From Streptomyces solicavernae (lineage in GTDB: Bacteria > Actinomycetota > Actinomycetes > Streptomycetales > Streptomycetaceae), in assembly GCF_029968095.1 (NCBI RefSeq), contig NZ_JASCIR010000015.1:1-64000 (forward strand): a DNA stretch of 64,000 nt, given 5' to 3'. A program made the position numbers and the translations under genes. The notes beneath the pieces were generated by a model. The model was not told the origin of the DNA and ran no database searches. It saw only the letters and a list, made by a program, of their open reading frames with translations. Of the stretch, positions 41,117-50,500 are shown one piece after another; the first letter of the stretch is position 1; every line of letters starts with the position of its first letter.

Positions 41117-43351
41117 ATGACCACCACCACCGCGACGGAGGTCGAACTCGCCATCGGCGGCATGACCTGCGCCTCCTGCGCCGCGCGGATCGAGAAGAAG
41201 CTGAACCGCATGCCGGGCGTCGAGGCGACCGTCAACTACGCCACCGAGAAGGCCAAGGTCACGTACGCCGGGGACACAGCCGTCACCGACCTGATCGCCA
41301 CGGTCGAGGCCACCGGGTACACGGCCCAGGAACCCGCGCCCGCACGGACCGAGGAACCGGCCGAGACCCAGGGAGACGACGAACTCCGGCCCCTGCGGCA
41401 GCGGCTGACGACCGCCGTCCTGCTCGCCGTCCCGGTGATCGCGATGGCGATGGTCCCGGCCCTGCAGTTCGAGTACTGGCAGTGGCTGTCCCTGACGCTC
41501 GCGGCCCCCGTCGTCACGTACGCGGCCTGGCCCTTCCACAAGGCGGCCTGGACCAACGCGAAGCACGGCGCGGCCACCATGGACACGCTGATCTCGGTCG
41601 GTACGTCGGCGGCCTTCGCGTGGTCGCTGTGGGCGCTGTTCTTCGGTACGGCGGGGACGCCCGGCATGACGCACCCCTTCGAGCTGACCATCGCCCGCAG
41701 CGACGGCGCCGGGAACATCTACCTGGAGGCGGCCGCCGGGGTCACCGCGTTCATCCTGGCGGGCCGGTTCTTCGAGGCACGCTCCAAGCGGAAGGCGGGC
41801 GCGGCCCTCAAGGCGCTGCTCGAACTCGGCGCGAAGGAGGTCACGGTCGTACGCGAAGGGCGCGAACTCCTCGTGCCCGTCGGCGAGTTGAAGGTCGGCG
41901 AGCACTTCCTGGTCCGCCCCGGCGAGAAGATCGCCACCGACGGCACGGTGACCGAGGGCTCGTCCGCCGTGGACGCCTCCATGCTGACCGGCGAGTCCGT
42001 GCCGGTCGAGGTCGGCGTCGGGGACGGGGTCACCGGCGCCACGCTGAACGCCGGCGGCCGCCTGGTCGTCGAGGCCACCCGGATCGGCGCGGACACACAG
42101 CTCGCCCGGATGGCGCAGCTGGTCGAGGACGCGCAGAACGGCAAGGCGGCGGCGCAGCGCCTGGCCGACCGGATCTCCGCGGTCTTCGTCCCGGTCGTGA
42201 TCGCCCTGGCCGTGGCCACCCTCGGCTTCTGGCTCGGCAACGGCGCGGGCCTGACCGCCGCGTTCACGGCCGCCGTCGCCGTACTGATCATCGCCTGCCC
42301 GTGCGCCCTCGGCCTCGCCACGCCGACCGCGCTCATGGTGGGTACGGGGCGCGGCGCCCAGCTCGGCATCCTCATCAAGGGCCCGGAGGTGCTGGAGTCC
42401 ACCCGCCGCGTCGACACGGTCGTCCTGGACAAGACGGGCACGGTGACGACGGGCCGTATGACGCTCCTCGCCACGCACACCGCGACCGGCGTCACGGAAG
42501 CCGAAGTCCTGCGCCTGGCGGGCGCGTTGGAGCACGCCTCCGAGCACCCGATCGCCCAGGCGGTCGCGTCCGGCGCGGCCGCTCAGGTCGGTGCGCTGCC
42601 CGCCCCCGAGGACTTCGCGAACGTCGCGGGCCTCGGCGTCCAGGGCATCGTCGAGGGCCACGCGGTCCTGGTCGGCCGCGAGCAGCTGCTGAAGGACTGG
42701 TCCATCGGCCTGCCCTCCTCGCTGGCCCGCGCGAAGGCGGAAGCGGAGGCAGCCGGCCGTACGGCGATCGCGGTGGCCTGGGACGGGGAGGCGCGGGCGG
42801 TCCTGGAGGTCGCCGACGCGGTCAAGGAGACCAGCCCGGAGGCGATCCGCCGCCTGCGCGCACTCGGCCTCACCCCGATCCTCCTCACCGGCGACAACCG
42901 CGCGGTCGCGGAGTCGGTGGCGGCTCAGGTCGGCGTGGACCGGGTGATCGCCGAGGTCATGCCGGAGGACAAGGTCGACGTCGTCAGGAAGCTCCAGGCC
43001 GAAGGCCGGTCCGTGGCGATGGTCGGCGACGGCGTCAACGACGCGGCCGCCCTCGCCCAGGCCGACCTGGGCCTCGCGATGGGCACGGGCACCGACGCGG
43101 CGATCGAGGCGGGCGATCTGACGCTGGTACGCGGTGACTTGAGGTCGGCGGCGGACGCGATCCGCCTGTCGCGCAAGACACTGGGCACGATCAAGTCCAA
43201 CCTCTTCTGGGCCTTCGCGTACAACGTGGCGGCGCTGCCGCTGGCCGCGGCGGGGCTGTTGAACCCGATGATCGCGGGCGCGGCGATGGCGTTCTCGTCG
43301 GTCTTCGTGGTCGGCAACAGCCTGCGGCTGCGGCGTTTCAAGGCCAGTTGA
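41117..43351 (+). CDS. copA: Copper-translocating P1B-type ATPase
   Basis: 744 aa. One N-terminal heavy-metal domain has GMTCASC (15-21). The membrane site is CPC (394-396, in IACPCALGLATP), the phosphorylated residue is Asp438 in DKTGT, the HP locus is HASEHPIAQA and the hinge is GDGVNDAAAL. This is the copper(I)-exporting CopA type. AGGAAGG precedes the ATG. It is divergent from the His-rich protein and downstream of three CsoR-like boxes, so it is copper-inducible. Its last codons and stop are repeated downstream. Confidence 0.96.
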   Translation: MTTTTATEVELAIGGMTCASCAARIEKKLNRMPGVEATVNYATEKAKVTYAGDTAVTDLIATVEATGYTAQEPAPARTEEPAETQGDDELRPLRQRLTTAVLLAVPVIAMAMVPALQFEYWQWLSLTLAAPVVTYAAWPFHKAAWTNAKHGAATMDTLISVGTSAAFAWSLWALFFGTAGTPGMTHPFELTIARSDGAGNIYLEAAAGVTAFILAGRFFEARSKRKAGAALKALLELGAKEVTVVREGRELLVPVGELKVGEHFLVRPGEKIATDGTVTEGSSAVDASMLTGESVPVEVGVGDGVTGATLNAGGRLVVEATRIGADTQLARMAQLVEDAQNGKAAAQRLADRISAVFVPVVIALAVATLGFWLGNGAGLTAAFTAAVAVLIIACPCALGLATPTALMVGTGRGAQLGILIKGPEVLESTRRVDTVVLDKTGTVTTGRMTLLATHTATGVTEAEVLRLAGALEHASEHPIAQAVASGAAAQVGALPAPEDFANVAGLGVQGIVEGHAVLVGREQLLKDWSIGLPSSLARAKAEAEAAGRTAIAVAWDGEARAVLEVADAVKETSPEAIRRLRALGLTPILLTGDNRAVAESVAAQVGVDRVIAEVMPEDKVDVVRKLQAEGRSVAMVGDGVNDAAALAQADLGLAMGTGTDAAIEAGDLTLVRGDLRSAADAIRLSRKTLGTIKSNLFWAFAYNVAALPLAAAGLLNPMIAGAAMAFSSVFVVGNSLRLRRFKAS

Positions 43352-43381
43352 TTCAAGGCACGTGATTTCAAGGCCAGTTGA
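43337..43381. repeat. 14-16-bp repeat, 3 copies, copying the copA 3' end and stop
   Basis: TTCAAGGCCAGTTGA occurs at 43337-43351 (end of copA with its TGA) and again at 43367-43381, with a shortened version TTCAAGGCACGTGA between. Confidence 0.88.
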
Positions 43382-43431
43382 AGTGACGCGTTCACGGGGC
43401 GAAGGTCGCGGAGCGTGACTACGCTGGCACG

Positions 43432-44256
43432 GTGAGCCCCAAGAGCCGCGCGCACAAGAACCCTTCCGCGCTGAAGATGGTGGGACGCCTCCTCGCGCTG
43501 TTCCGCCAGACCGCCGGACTGACCCAGGCGGAACTGGCGGAACGCCTGGCCATCGCCGAGTCGACGATCGCCTCGATCGAACAGGGCAGACGGCCGCTGC
43601 TGCCCGACCTGGCGGAGAGGCTGGACGAACTCCTCCAGACGAAGGGGGTGTTGGCAATCGCCGTGGACAACATGCCGGAGATCGATCAGTTTCCGCTGTG
43701 GGCGGAGAAGTACATCGATCAGGAGCAGCGGGCGATTTCGCTGTGCAAGTACGACGCCTTGGTCATCCCCGGCCTGCTCCAGACCCCCGACTACGCTCGC
43801 GCGTTGCTGCAACAGCGGGTGCCCGCGTACGACGAGGACGAGATCGCGGCGAAGGTGGCCGGACGCATCGAACGGCAAGGCATCTTCCAGCGCAAGGACC
43901 CGCCTACGGGAAGCTTCGTGATCTGGGAACCTGCGCTACGCATGGCCTTCGTCGAACCAGCCGTACGTGCCGTGCAGTTGAGGCACCTGCGCGCGATGGC
44001 GGATCTGCCTGGCGTGACCATTCAGGTTCTGCCGTTGGACGCGGAGGAGAACGCGGGCACCGCAGGCTCCTTCACCCTGCTGGAGACGGCCGACCACCAA
44101 CACCTCGCCTACATGGAAACGCAGCGGGGAAGCCAGTGGGTCTCCGATCCGGACGAGGTGTCCACCCTGGCGCGCAAGTATGCGATGCTGCGATCACAGG
44201 CCCTGTCCCCCAAGGCGACGAAGGGTCTGCTGGACCACTTGCTGGGAGAGGCATGA
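43432..44256 (+). CDS. XRE regulator with DUF5753 domain, second locus
   Basis: 274 aa. Helix-turn-helix at residues 20-50 (RQTAGLTQAELAERLAIAESTIASIEQGRR), then DUF5753 with VIPGLLQTPDYARALL, FVIWEPALRMAF and TIQVLPLDAEENAG. It has the same architecture as the gene at 16183-16977 but is clearly diverged. TACGCT lies 6 nt before the GTG with no Shine-Dalgarno, suggesting a leaderless transcript. It overlaps the DUF397 gene by 4 nt. Confidence 0.92.
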   Translation: MSPKSRAHKNPSALKMVGRLLALFRQTAGLTQAELAERLAIAESTIASIEQGRRPLLPDLAERLDELLQTKGVLAIAVDNMPEIDQFPLWAEKYIDQEQRAISLCKYDALVIPGLLQTPDYARALLQQRVPAYDEDEIAAKVAGRIERQGIFQRKDPPTGSFVIWEPALRMAFVEPAVRAVQLRHLRAMADLPGVTIQVLPLDAEENAGTAGSFTLLETADHQHLAYMETQRGSQWVSDPDEVSTLARKYAMLRSQALSPKATKGLLDHLLGEA

Positions 44257-44504
44257 GCACCGCACTGGACTGGTTCAAGTCGAGCTACAGCAGCAGCGAA
44301 GGCGGCGACTGCCTCGAAGTCGCCTACGACTGGCGCAAGTCCAGCTACAGCAGCGACGAGGGTGGCGACTGCGTGGAGGTAGCCCCCCACCCCACCGCCA
44401 TCCACATCCGCGACTCCAAGAACCCCGAGGGGCCGATCCTCACGGTGCCCCCGGCCGCCTGGTCCGCCTTCGCGAACGAGGCGGCAGGCCGCACGACCCC
44501 GTGA
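44253..44504 (+). CDS. DUF397 protein with duplicated first half
   Basis: 83 aa. The DUF397 opening is present twice in tandem: WFKSSYSSSEGGDCLEVA and then WRKSSYSSDEGGDCVEVA, followed by a single second half (IHIRDSKNPEGPILTV, AWSAFANEA). Normal members have one copy (about 60-70 aa). The ATG overlaps the regulator stop, and the stop overlaps the next GTG, giving three coupled genes. The duplication probably arose by a local 57-bp repeat and may alter partner binding. Confidence 0.9.
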   Translation: MSTALDWFKSSYSSSEGGDCLEVAYDWRKSSYSSDEGGDCVEVAPHPTAIHIRDSKNPEGPILTVPPAAWSAFANEAAGRTTP

Positions 44505-45044
44505 CCCGACCGGTTGTCACGTACGACGAGCTCCGCCAACTCGTGGATGGATACGAGGGGTTGGCTGACGAACGCGGGCTGCTCGTGCGGGCGGACATCG
44601 CGGACCTGGAGATCAACGTCCGCGTGATCGACGCGACCCCGCTGCGCGGGCGGATCATGGTCGAGACCGCCTTCCAGATCCAGTCCCAGGACGACTCGGC
44701 GGTCCCGCTCGTGGGCGGCCGGGCACACCACCCCGGCATCGGCGTGTGCCGTACCGCCGACCTGCTCGTCGTCGCCAAGGACGACCTGGACGGGCAGGCA
44801 GACGACTTCGCGATGTTCGGCCCGAACGTGACTGCCGCCATCGAGGTGTGCTCCACCGAGGACGGCCACAGCATCGAGCCCCGCGCCTACTCCCGCATGG
44901 GCGTCCCTACGTACGCGCACATCGCCCCCCGGGGCCGGCACCGTCACCCTTCACTCCGCAGCGCGCCGCACCACCTACAAGTTCGGTGACGCCGTGCAGC
45001 TGGGCCCGTGGACGATCGACACGTCCAAGTTCCCCACATACTGA
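44501..45044 (+). pseudogene. Uma2-family gene with a frameshift
   Basis: The GTG start overlaps the DUF397 stop. The frame encodes a Uma2-like protein up to MGVPTYAHIAP, then leaves the family. In another frame the sequence continues as GTVTLHSAARRTTYKFGDAVQ ... TIDTSKFPTY with a stop at 45044, the normal Uma2 C terminus. The frames meet in a run of six C followed by four G (44925-44934), so one extra C explains the break. The catalytic Lys position reads Arg (RAYSRMG), so the copy may be inactive anyway. Confidence 0.75.
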
Positions 45045-45081
45045 GCCCACCGCCCAGCCACCGGCGTACCGACTGCCTGAC

Positions 45082-45435
45082 TCACGCGCTCCGCTGCCCC
45101 AGAATGCAGAACTCGTTGCCCTCGGGGTCGGCCAGGACGACCCACGGCTGCTCGCCCTGACCGATGTCGACGCGGCGGGCCCCGTGGGCGAGAAGACGGT
45201 CCACCTCGGCGGCCTGGTCCTCCGGCCGGAAGTCGAGGTGCAGGCGGCTCTTGGCCTTCTTGGCCTCGTTGAGGCGGACGAAGTCCAGGCCCGGTGTGAC
45301 GTCCGGCGCCGGGCGGATCTCGAACTCGTCGTCGTCGGAGTAGACCTCGACCCAGCCAAGGGCCTCCGCCCACCACCGGCCAAGCCCCGCCGGGTCCTCC
45401 GCGTGCACGATCACCTGTTCCCAGTTCAAGGTCAT
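45082..45435 (-). CDS. VOC-superfamily (glyoxalase-like) protein
   Basis: 117 aa, one VOC module pair. NWEQVIVHAEDPAGLGRWWAEALGWV opens the first beta-alpha-beta-beta-beta unit, and LHLDFRPEDQAAEVDRLLAHGARR with WVVLADPEGNEFCIL closes the second; His and Glu positions (HLD, GNEF) match the metal sites of the family. Members include glyoxalases, dioxygenases and resistance proteins. The activity here is unknown. Confidence 0.9.
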   Translation of the reverse strand: MTLNWEQVIVHAEDPAGLGRWWAEALGWVEVYSDDDEFEIRPAPDVTPGLDFVRLNEAKKAKSRLHLDFRPEDQAAEVDRLLAHGARRVDIGQGEQPWVVLADPEGNEFCILGQRSA

Positions 45436-45453
45436 CCGGCGATCCTAGAACGA

Positions 45454-45645
45454 CTACAACTCCCCCGCGCCGACTCCGGCCAACTCGTACCTGGCTCCGG
45501 TCGCGTGCCGCCCCGCGTACAACCGTACGACCACCTCCGGCAAGCTGGCGAGAGCCCATTCCGAACGCTCCGCGATATCCCGCTCGTTGACCTCCGGCGA
45601 GAACACCGCCTCCTGGGGATCAGATGAGGGAGCAAGCCGCGCCAA
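45454..45645 (-). pseudogene. Remnant downstream of the Rhs immunity gene
   Basis: An open frame of 63 codons with only a TTG to start (LAPSSDPQEAVFSPEVNERDIAERSEWALASLPEVVVRLYAGRHATG). The frame remains open upstream of the TTG into AT-rich DNA (through a run of seven T), without any start. It looks like the 3' end of an older gene, perhaps a previous immunity cassette, whose 5' part was replaced. It may also be a short gene with an unusual start. Confidence 0.4.
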
Positions 45646-45688
45646 GGAATTAAAAAAACCGCAATGTGGTGCGGAAGGGCCAGAATAT

Positions 45689-46171
45689 TCAGGAAAGGAC
45701 GATCGACCAAACCGCTCCCTCCGTCACGCCCGTTCCGGAGTCCGGGCCGACGACGTAAACGGATGCGCGACCCGAATGTTCCTGATAGTGCCTCATCGAC
45801 CCCGGCCCTGTAGTTCCGACTTCCTCCAGGGCCCCTCCCCGAGATTCGATGGCCGCACTGAGCGAATCGAAACACAATTCCTGGGAGAAATTTCCGTAGA
45901 CCTGCCGAATGGGCAGAGGAATCATCTCGTCGAGATCTCTCGACAGTCGATGGGTTTGCAGAGATACAGTTACCGACTCCCAGCATCCGTCACGCCTGGT
46001 GAAACCGACCTCGATCAGACCATAATCACGCCTCATCCTCGACTTCCGGACATCGTCCAGAAAGTTAGCCCCTAGGACTTCTTCCCATCCGTCAGGTGAG
46101 GCATGGAGAGGAACCCCGAGAATCTCCCTGGACACCGCGGCGGTCGCATAAAAGTCAACATCGGCCACCAT
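45689..46171 (-). CDS. Putative immunity protein for the Rhs toxin tip
   Basis: 160 aa, cytoplasmic, no signal peptide. It starts 7 nt after the Rhs stop, and the stop region TGAGG also provides its ribosome site, so expression is coupled as in toxin-immunity pairs. Recognisable stretches are VSREILGVPLHASPDGWEEVLG, MRRDYGLIEVGFTR and ASVYVVGPDS. I do not recognise a named family. The gene is markedly less GC-rich than the flanks, like the adjacent toxin tip, which fits a shared origin. Confidence 0.7.
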   Translation of the reverse strand: MVADVDFYATAAVSREILGVPLHASPDGWEEVLGANFLDDVRKSRMRRDYGLIEVGFTRRDGCWESVTVSLQTHRLSRDLDEMIPLPIRQVYGNFSQELCFDSLSAAIESRGGALEEVGTTGPGSMRHYQEHSGRASVYVVGPDSGTGVTEGAVWSIVLS

Positions 46172-46178
46172 CAGGGCC

Positions 46179-47564
46179 TCACCTGTTCAACTTCTCTAGG
46201 TTCTTGATAATGAAGTGCATCTCTGCGGCCCTGTTTGACGTCATCCCGAACTCGCCGTTGTTCATACTATCTCTCGCCGACGTAGCCTTTTTAATTATAT
46301 CCTCCCTGAGGGTTTGATTCGAATATATCTCATCCAGGACTTTCTGAACTTCACGGTCGCTGGCAGTTCCATGCTTAAGCCTAATTGGCTCGGCGCCGAT
46401 ACCTCCCTCACCGTCAGGGAAAATCCTTACTTCATTCTTATTGATGTGAATGTGCGCTCCCTTATTCCCCCAGTCTTGGTAAGCGACAGAAGCGTGAATA
46501 TTGTACGGCGCAAGACCGAGCGGGTCACTCCAAGTCTGCGGGGAGTTCACATATGCATTCGGGTTCGGCGCGGGCCCCAGGCCGAGCGGGTCAGGCGACA
46601 GATAACGGGCTGCCTCAGGAGCGTAGTGGCGAAAATAGTTGTAATGCATCCCCGTCTCGGGGTCGAAATATTGACCCGGGAAGCGGAGTGGCGTGTAGCC
46701 GGTTGCTCCCTTGTTCCAGGCTGTGGTTCCCCAAAGGGTGCCCCTGGCACGCCAGGCGATCTCTCCCGACACATCGAGCAGTTCCGTGGGCGTACCAACC
46801 AGGTCGGTGACTATCGCGTAGAAACGGTCATCGACCTCTCTGCCCGAGAGTTGCTTCCGTTCCGTCTGGGCCAGCGGGCGACGGCCCTCGTAGTCCCACG
46901 TGAGCGCGACCGACTCCGGCCTTCCTGGCGTATGACTCATCTGCTCGCACAGCGTCGTACCGTCCCAGACGAAGTCGACCTGCTCCGCGACGGTTTCTCC
47001 GTTCGGCGCGAGCCGCTGTTTTGATACTCGGCGCCCCAGCGCGTCGTATGAGTAGCGCCATGTCGTGCCATCCGGAGTGATCACCGATGTGAGGCGGTCC
47101 TCCGCATCCCACATGTAGCGCCACGTGTCCGGTTTACGGGACAGGCGGGGCTTCTGACGCATGACTGTTCGGCCGGCAGTGTCGTGTTCGTAGCGCACGG
47201 CGCCCGCCGTGCGTATACGCGTGCCTGCATACGCGCGGGAGCCCACAGCCTCCTGGCCAGGCATCACGCTCGGCCAGAATGCCTCTGTTTGGTTACCGGC
47301 CTCATCGTATGCGTATGTCTCGCTCCAGTCCGCCGCGTGTACGGCGGTAACGCGGCCCGCCACGTCCAGGTCGAATCGGCGGGAGCCGTTGAGCTGGTCG
47401 TCGATGTCAATGAGGTTGCCGTCGGGGCGGTACGTGTAACTCCGATTCTGGACCATTTGGTCCGACGGATTGAAGATTTCCTGTTTCGTCAGACGGCCCA
47501 TGAGGTCGTACCCGCTAGTGAGGGAAATTCCGTGGCGCAGGGTCCGGCTCAGTTCCCGTCCCAT
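46179..47564 (-). CDS. Rhs protein, C-terminal part with toxin tip
   Basis: 461 aa in this frame. It continues the YD-repeat shell (GRLTKQEIFN, GRRVSKQRLA, SYDALGRR) to the conserved Rhs core end YFDPETGMHYNYFRHYAPEAARYLSPDPLGLGPAPNPN and DPLGLAP. The last 108 residues (46179-46505) are a separate tip domain beginning YNIHASVAYQDWGNKGAHIHIN, presumably the toxin, with His and charged residues suited to a nuclease. It joins the upstream ORF by a frameshift: MGRELSRTLRHG continues GRTISFT. AT-rich DNA marks the tip. Confidence 0.8.
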   Translation of the reverse strand: MGRELSRTLRHGISLTSGYDLMGRLTKQEIFNPSDQMVQNRSYTYRPDGNLIDIDDQLNGSRRFDLDVAGRVTAVHAADWSETYAYDEAGNQTEAFWPSVMPGQEAVGSRAYAGTRIRTAGAVRYEHDTAGRTVMRQKPRLSRKPDTWRYMWDAEDRLTSVITPDGTTWRYSYDALGRRVSKQRLAPNGETVAEQVDFVWDGTTLCEQMSHTPGRPESVALTWDYEGRRPLAQTERKQLSGREVDDRFYAIVTDLVGTPTELLDVSGEIAWRARGTLWGTTAWNKGATGYTPLRFPGQYFDPETGMHYNYFRHYAPEAARYLSPDPLGLGPAPNPNAYVNSPQTWSDPLGLAPYNIHASVAYQDWGNKGAHIHINKNEVRIFPDGEGGIGAEPIRLKHGTASDREVQKVLDEIYSNQTLREDIIKKATSARDSMNNGEFGMTSNRAAEMHFIIKNLEKLNR

Positions 47565-47568
47565 CCCG

Positions 47569-50500
47569 TCACGTGAACGAGATCGTCCGGCCAGACGTCC
47601 TCAGCTCCGTGGGGTTGCCCGCCGCGTCATACTGCCACGAACTCTTCACCCCCGAAGGGGTCTTACGGTCCACCCGGCGGCCGAGTGCGTCGTACGTGAA
47701 CGTCATTGTGCGGCCGTTGACCGTCTCCGACACCAGACGCCCCGCAGCGTCCCGCTCCAACTCCAGTACCGCGTCTGCGTTCACCGCCCGCACCAGGCCA
47801 CCCGCCGCGTCGTACTCGTATGTCGTGATCGCTCCCGCCGCGTCCTTGTAAATCGTCCTCCCCAGGATGTCCCGCTGGAAGCGAATAACCTCGCTCATCG
47901 CGGTTGTACGGGAGAGCACTTGGCCCGCCGCGTCGTGCGCGTACGTCAGGACGCGATCGTCGAAGTCCGTCTCGGAGACCAAGCGCCCGGCTGCGTCGAA
48001 CTCGTAACTCCACGTCAGACCCTGCGGGTTGACAACTCTGCGGAGACGGAGCTCGCCGTCGTGCTCGAACTCGTAGCGGGCGCCATCCGGACCTATCCGG
48101 GCGGACAGCAGGTCGAAGTGCGTGTACTCGAAGTGCGAGACCGCACCCAACGCATCGGTATGACTCAGACAGTTGCCCTCACCGTCGTACGTCCACGACT
48201 CCGACGAACCGTCCGCACCCGTACGACGGGAAAGGTTGCCCTCGACCGTCCACTCCAAGCGCGTCACCGTACCCAACGGGTCCATCACCGTGAGCGGCCG
48301 GCCGAACAAGTCCCGTTCGTAGCGGGTCACCGCACCCAGCGGGTTCCCGACCTCCAGGTGCAGGCCGGCAGCATCACAGCGCACCCGGGTCGTTGCCCCA
48401 AGCGCGTCGACGACCGCGGTGCAACGGCCTCGGTCGTCATAGAGGAATCGAGTGGTGGCACCGCTGGCATCGGTGACCGACGTGCGGTTGCCGAAGTCGT
48501 CGTACTCCTGGACTGTGACCGTGCCATCCGGAAGTTCGGTGGAGACGGGCAGTCCGAGATCGTTGTACGCAAAGCTCATCCGTGAGCCGTCCGGCAACTC
48601 CTGGGCGAGAAGGTTGCCGTCGTCGTCCCAGGTGTAGGTGATGGTGCGGCCCAAAGGATCGGTGTGGGTCAGTAGCCGGTCACGATTGTCGAAGGTCTGC
48701 TGGGTGGTGTGGCCCAACGGATTGGTTTCGGCGACGATCTGTCGGCGCTCGTTGAGTTGGTAGAGCGTGGTGTGCCCGAGGGCGTCCGTCCACCGGGTCG
48801 TGCGGTTCGCGGTGTCGTACACGAACGTCCCGGACAGGTAGCCCTCAGGACCGATGGTCTGGACGACGCGCCCCTGGTCGTCGTGGACGTAGCGGTACGT
48901 GGAGTCGTTGCGGTCGGTCCAGGCGGTGATCCGGCCCTGGGGGTCGTACTCGAACCGCAGCGGCTGGTCTGAGGAGTTGGTCACCTCGGTGAGATCACCG
49001 GAATCCAGGTCGTATCCGTAGGCCATGACGCGGACCGCGCCGTCGGGGCCGGTGCGCAGGGACAGCTGGGTGATACGGCCCAGGTCGCGGTCGGCGGTGA
49101 GCTGGACGTCGTACCCGCCGCTGTGAGTGATGGACAGGGGCAGGCCGGTGCCGTCACGATGGATGTCGATCTGGTTGCCGTGCGGGTCCTCGATCGTCGT
49201 GAGCCATAGCTGCCAGCCCTCGCCGCGGGGGCGGGAGAAGTACTTCGTCCACCCGGAGCGCGGGTCGGTGGCGGAGAACTCCATGTCGTGGGCGCCGAAG
49301 TCACTGATCCGCCGCAGCGGGATGCGCGGGCCGTCCACCGGCAGGATCTCGGGCTGCTGGGGATTGGGCAGCTGGTCGTAGACCAGCAGAGTGCCGTCCT
49401 CCCGAGCCCAGACGGCCTTGTTACGGACGTCGACCTCAAGGCGCTCGTCCAGGGTGGACGCCCAGGAACGGCCGAACCAGGTGCCGAAGGTGTAGTCCGA
49501 CAGGTGGGTGCGCTTGAGGACCAGGGGCAAAATTCCAGGGAGGGTGAGGTCCGTCTGTTCCAGCAGCATCTGGCCACTGGCGACATCGATCGGGTCTTCC
49601 TTGCAGGTCCGATTCGGCGCTTCGACGCTGTGGTGTCGTGGGTCGTTGAGGGCTTTGTTGAGGAGGTCCGGCTTACTGCCGGCCGCACCGCCTTTGCCTC
49701 CCGGCCCCTTCGACGGCGAGTTGGGGCCACCCTTGCCGTCCTGGTCGCCCATGATCTTGCGGAGGGCTTCCTCGTTGGCCTTCTCGTTCTCCTTGTGCCG
49801 CTGGGAGGTGTCGCGCATGTTCTTCGGCACGAGTTCGCTGTTGTGCCGGATGACCGCGACCAGGGCCTTCCGCATCCCCTTCACACCACCGTCGACCACG
49901 CCGTCGAAGCCCTGGGTGAACGGGTCCCTGCCCTTGGTGCGGTTGTTGGCACCGTCAGCACGGTTCAGGGAACCGTTGAGACGGGTCATCGACGTCTCGC
50001 CGAGCCGGCCCAGGTCCCCGGCGGCCTTCTCGTACTCGACGTGGTCGATACGCATCCGGCCCACACCGCCCCCGCCACCGGGCCTCCCTCCTCCCGGCCC
50101 GTCGGCGGAGTTCAGGTTCATCCCCGCAGCACCCTTGCCGTCACCGCCGGCGTCCCCCGTACCGGGGCTGAAAGCCTCCGTGGTCAGCTCCAGGACCGCG
50201 TCGGCGACCATGTCCTCCAGCTTCGCGGCGACCGGCTCGGTCACCATCGCGATGACCTGCTCGACGATCTGCTCCGCGGCCTCCTTGATGATCCGCCGTA
50301 TCGCCTCACGCATCGCCGTGATCTGCGCAGCACCCAGAAACGCGGACAAGCCACCAGTAGCGACGATCAGGCTGATCGCAAGACCCGCGGACGCCGCCAT
50401 GGCCCCGAGTTCGAGCTCGGCCTTGACCTTCATGCCATAGATCAAGTCCGCGACGACATCCAACGCATCCGCGAACATCCGGGCAACTTCAGGCAGTTGC

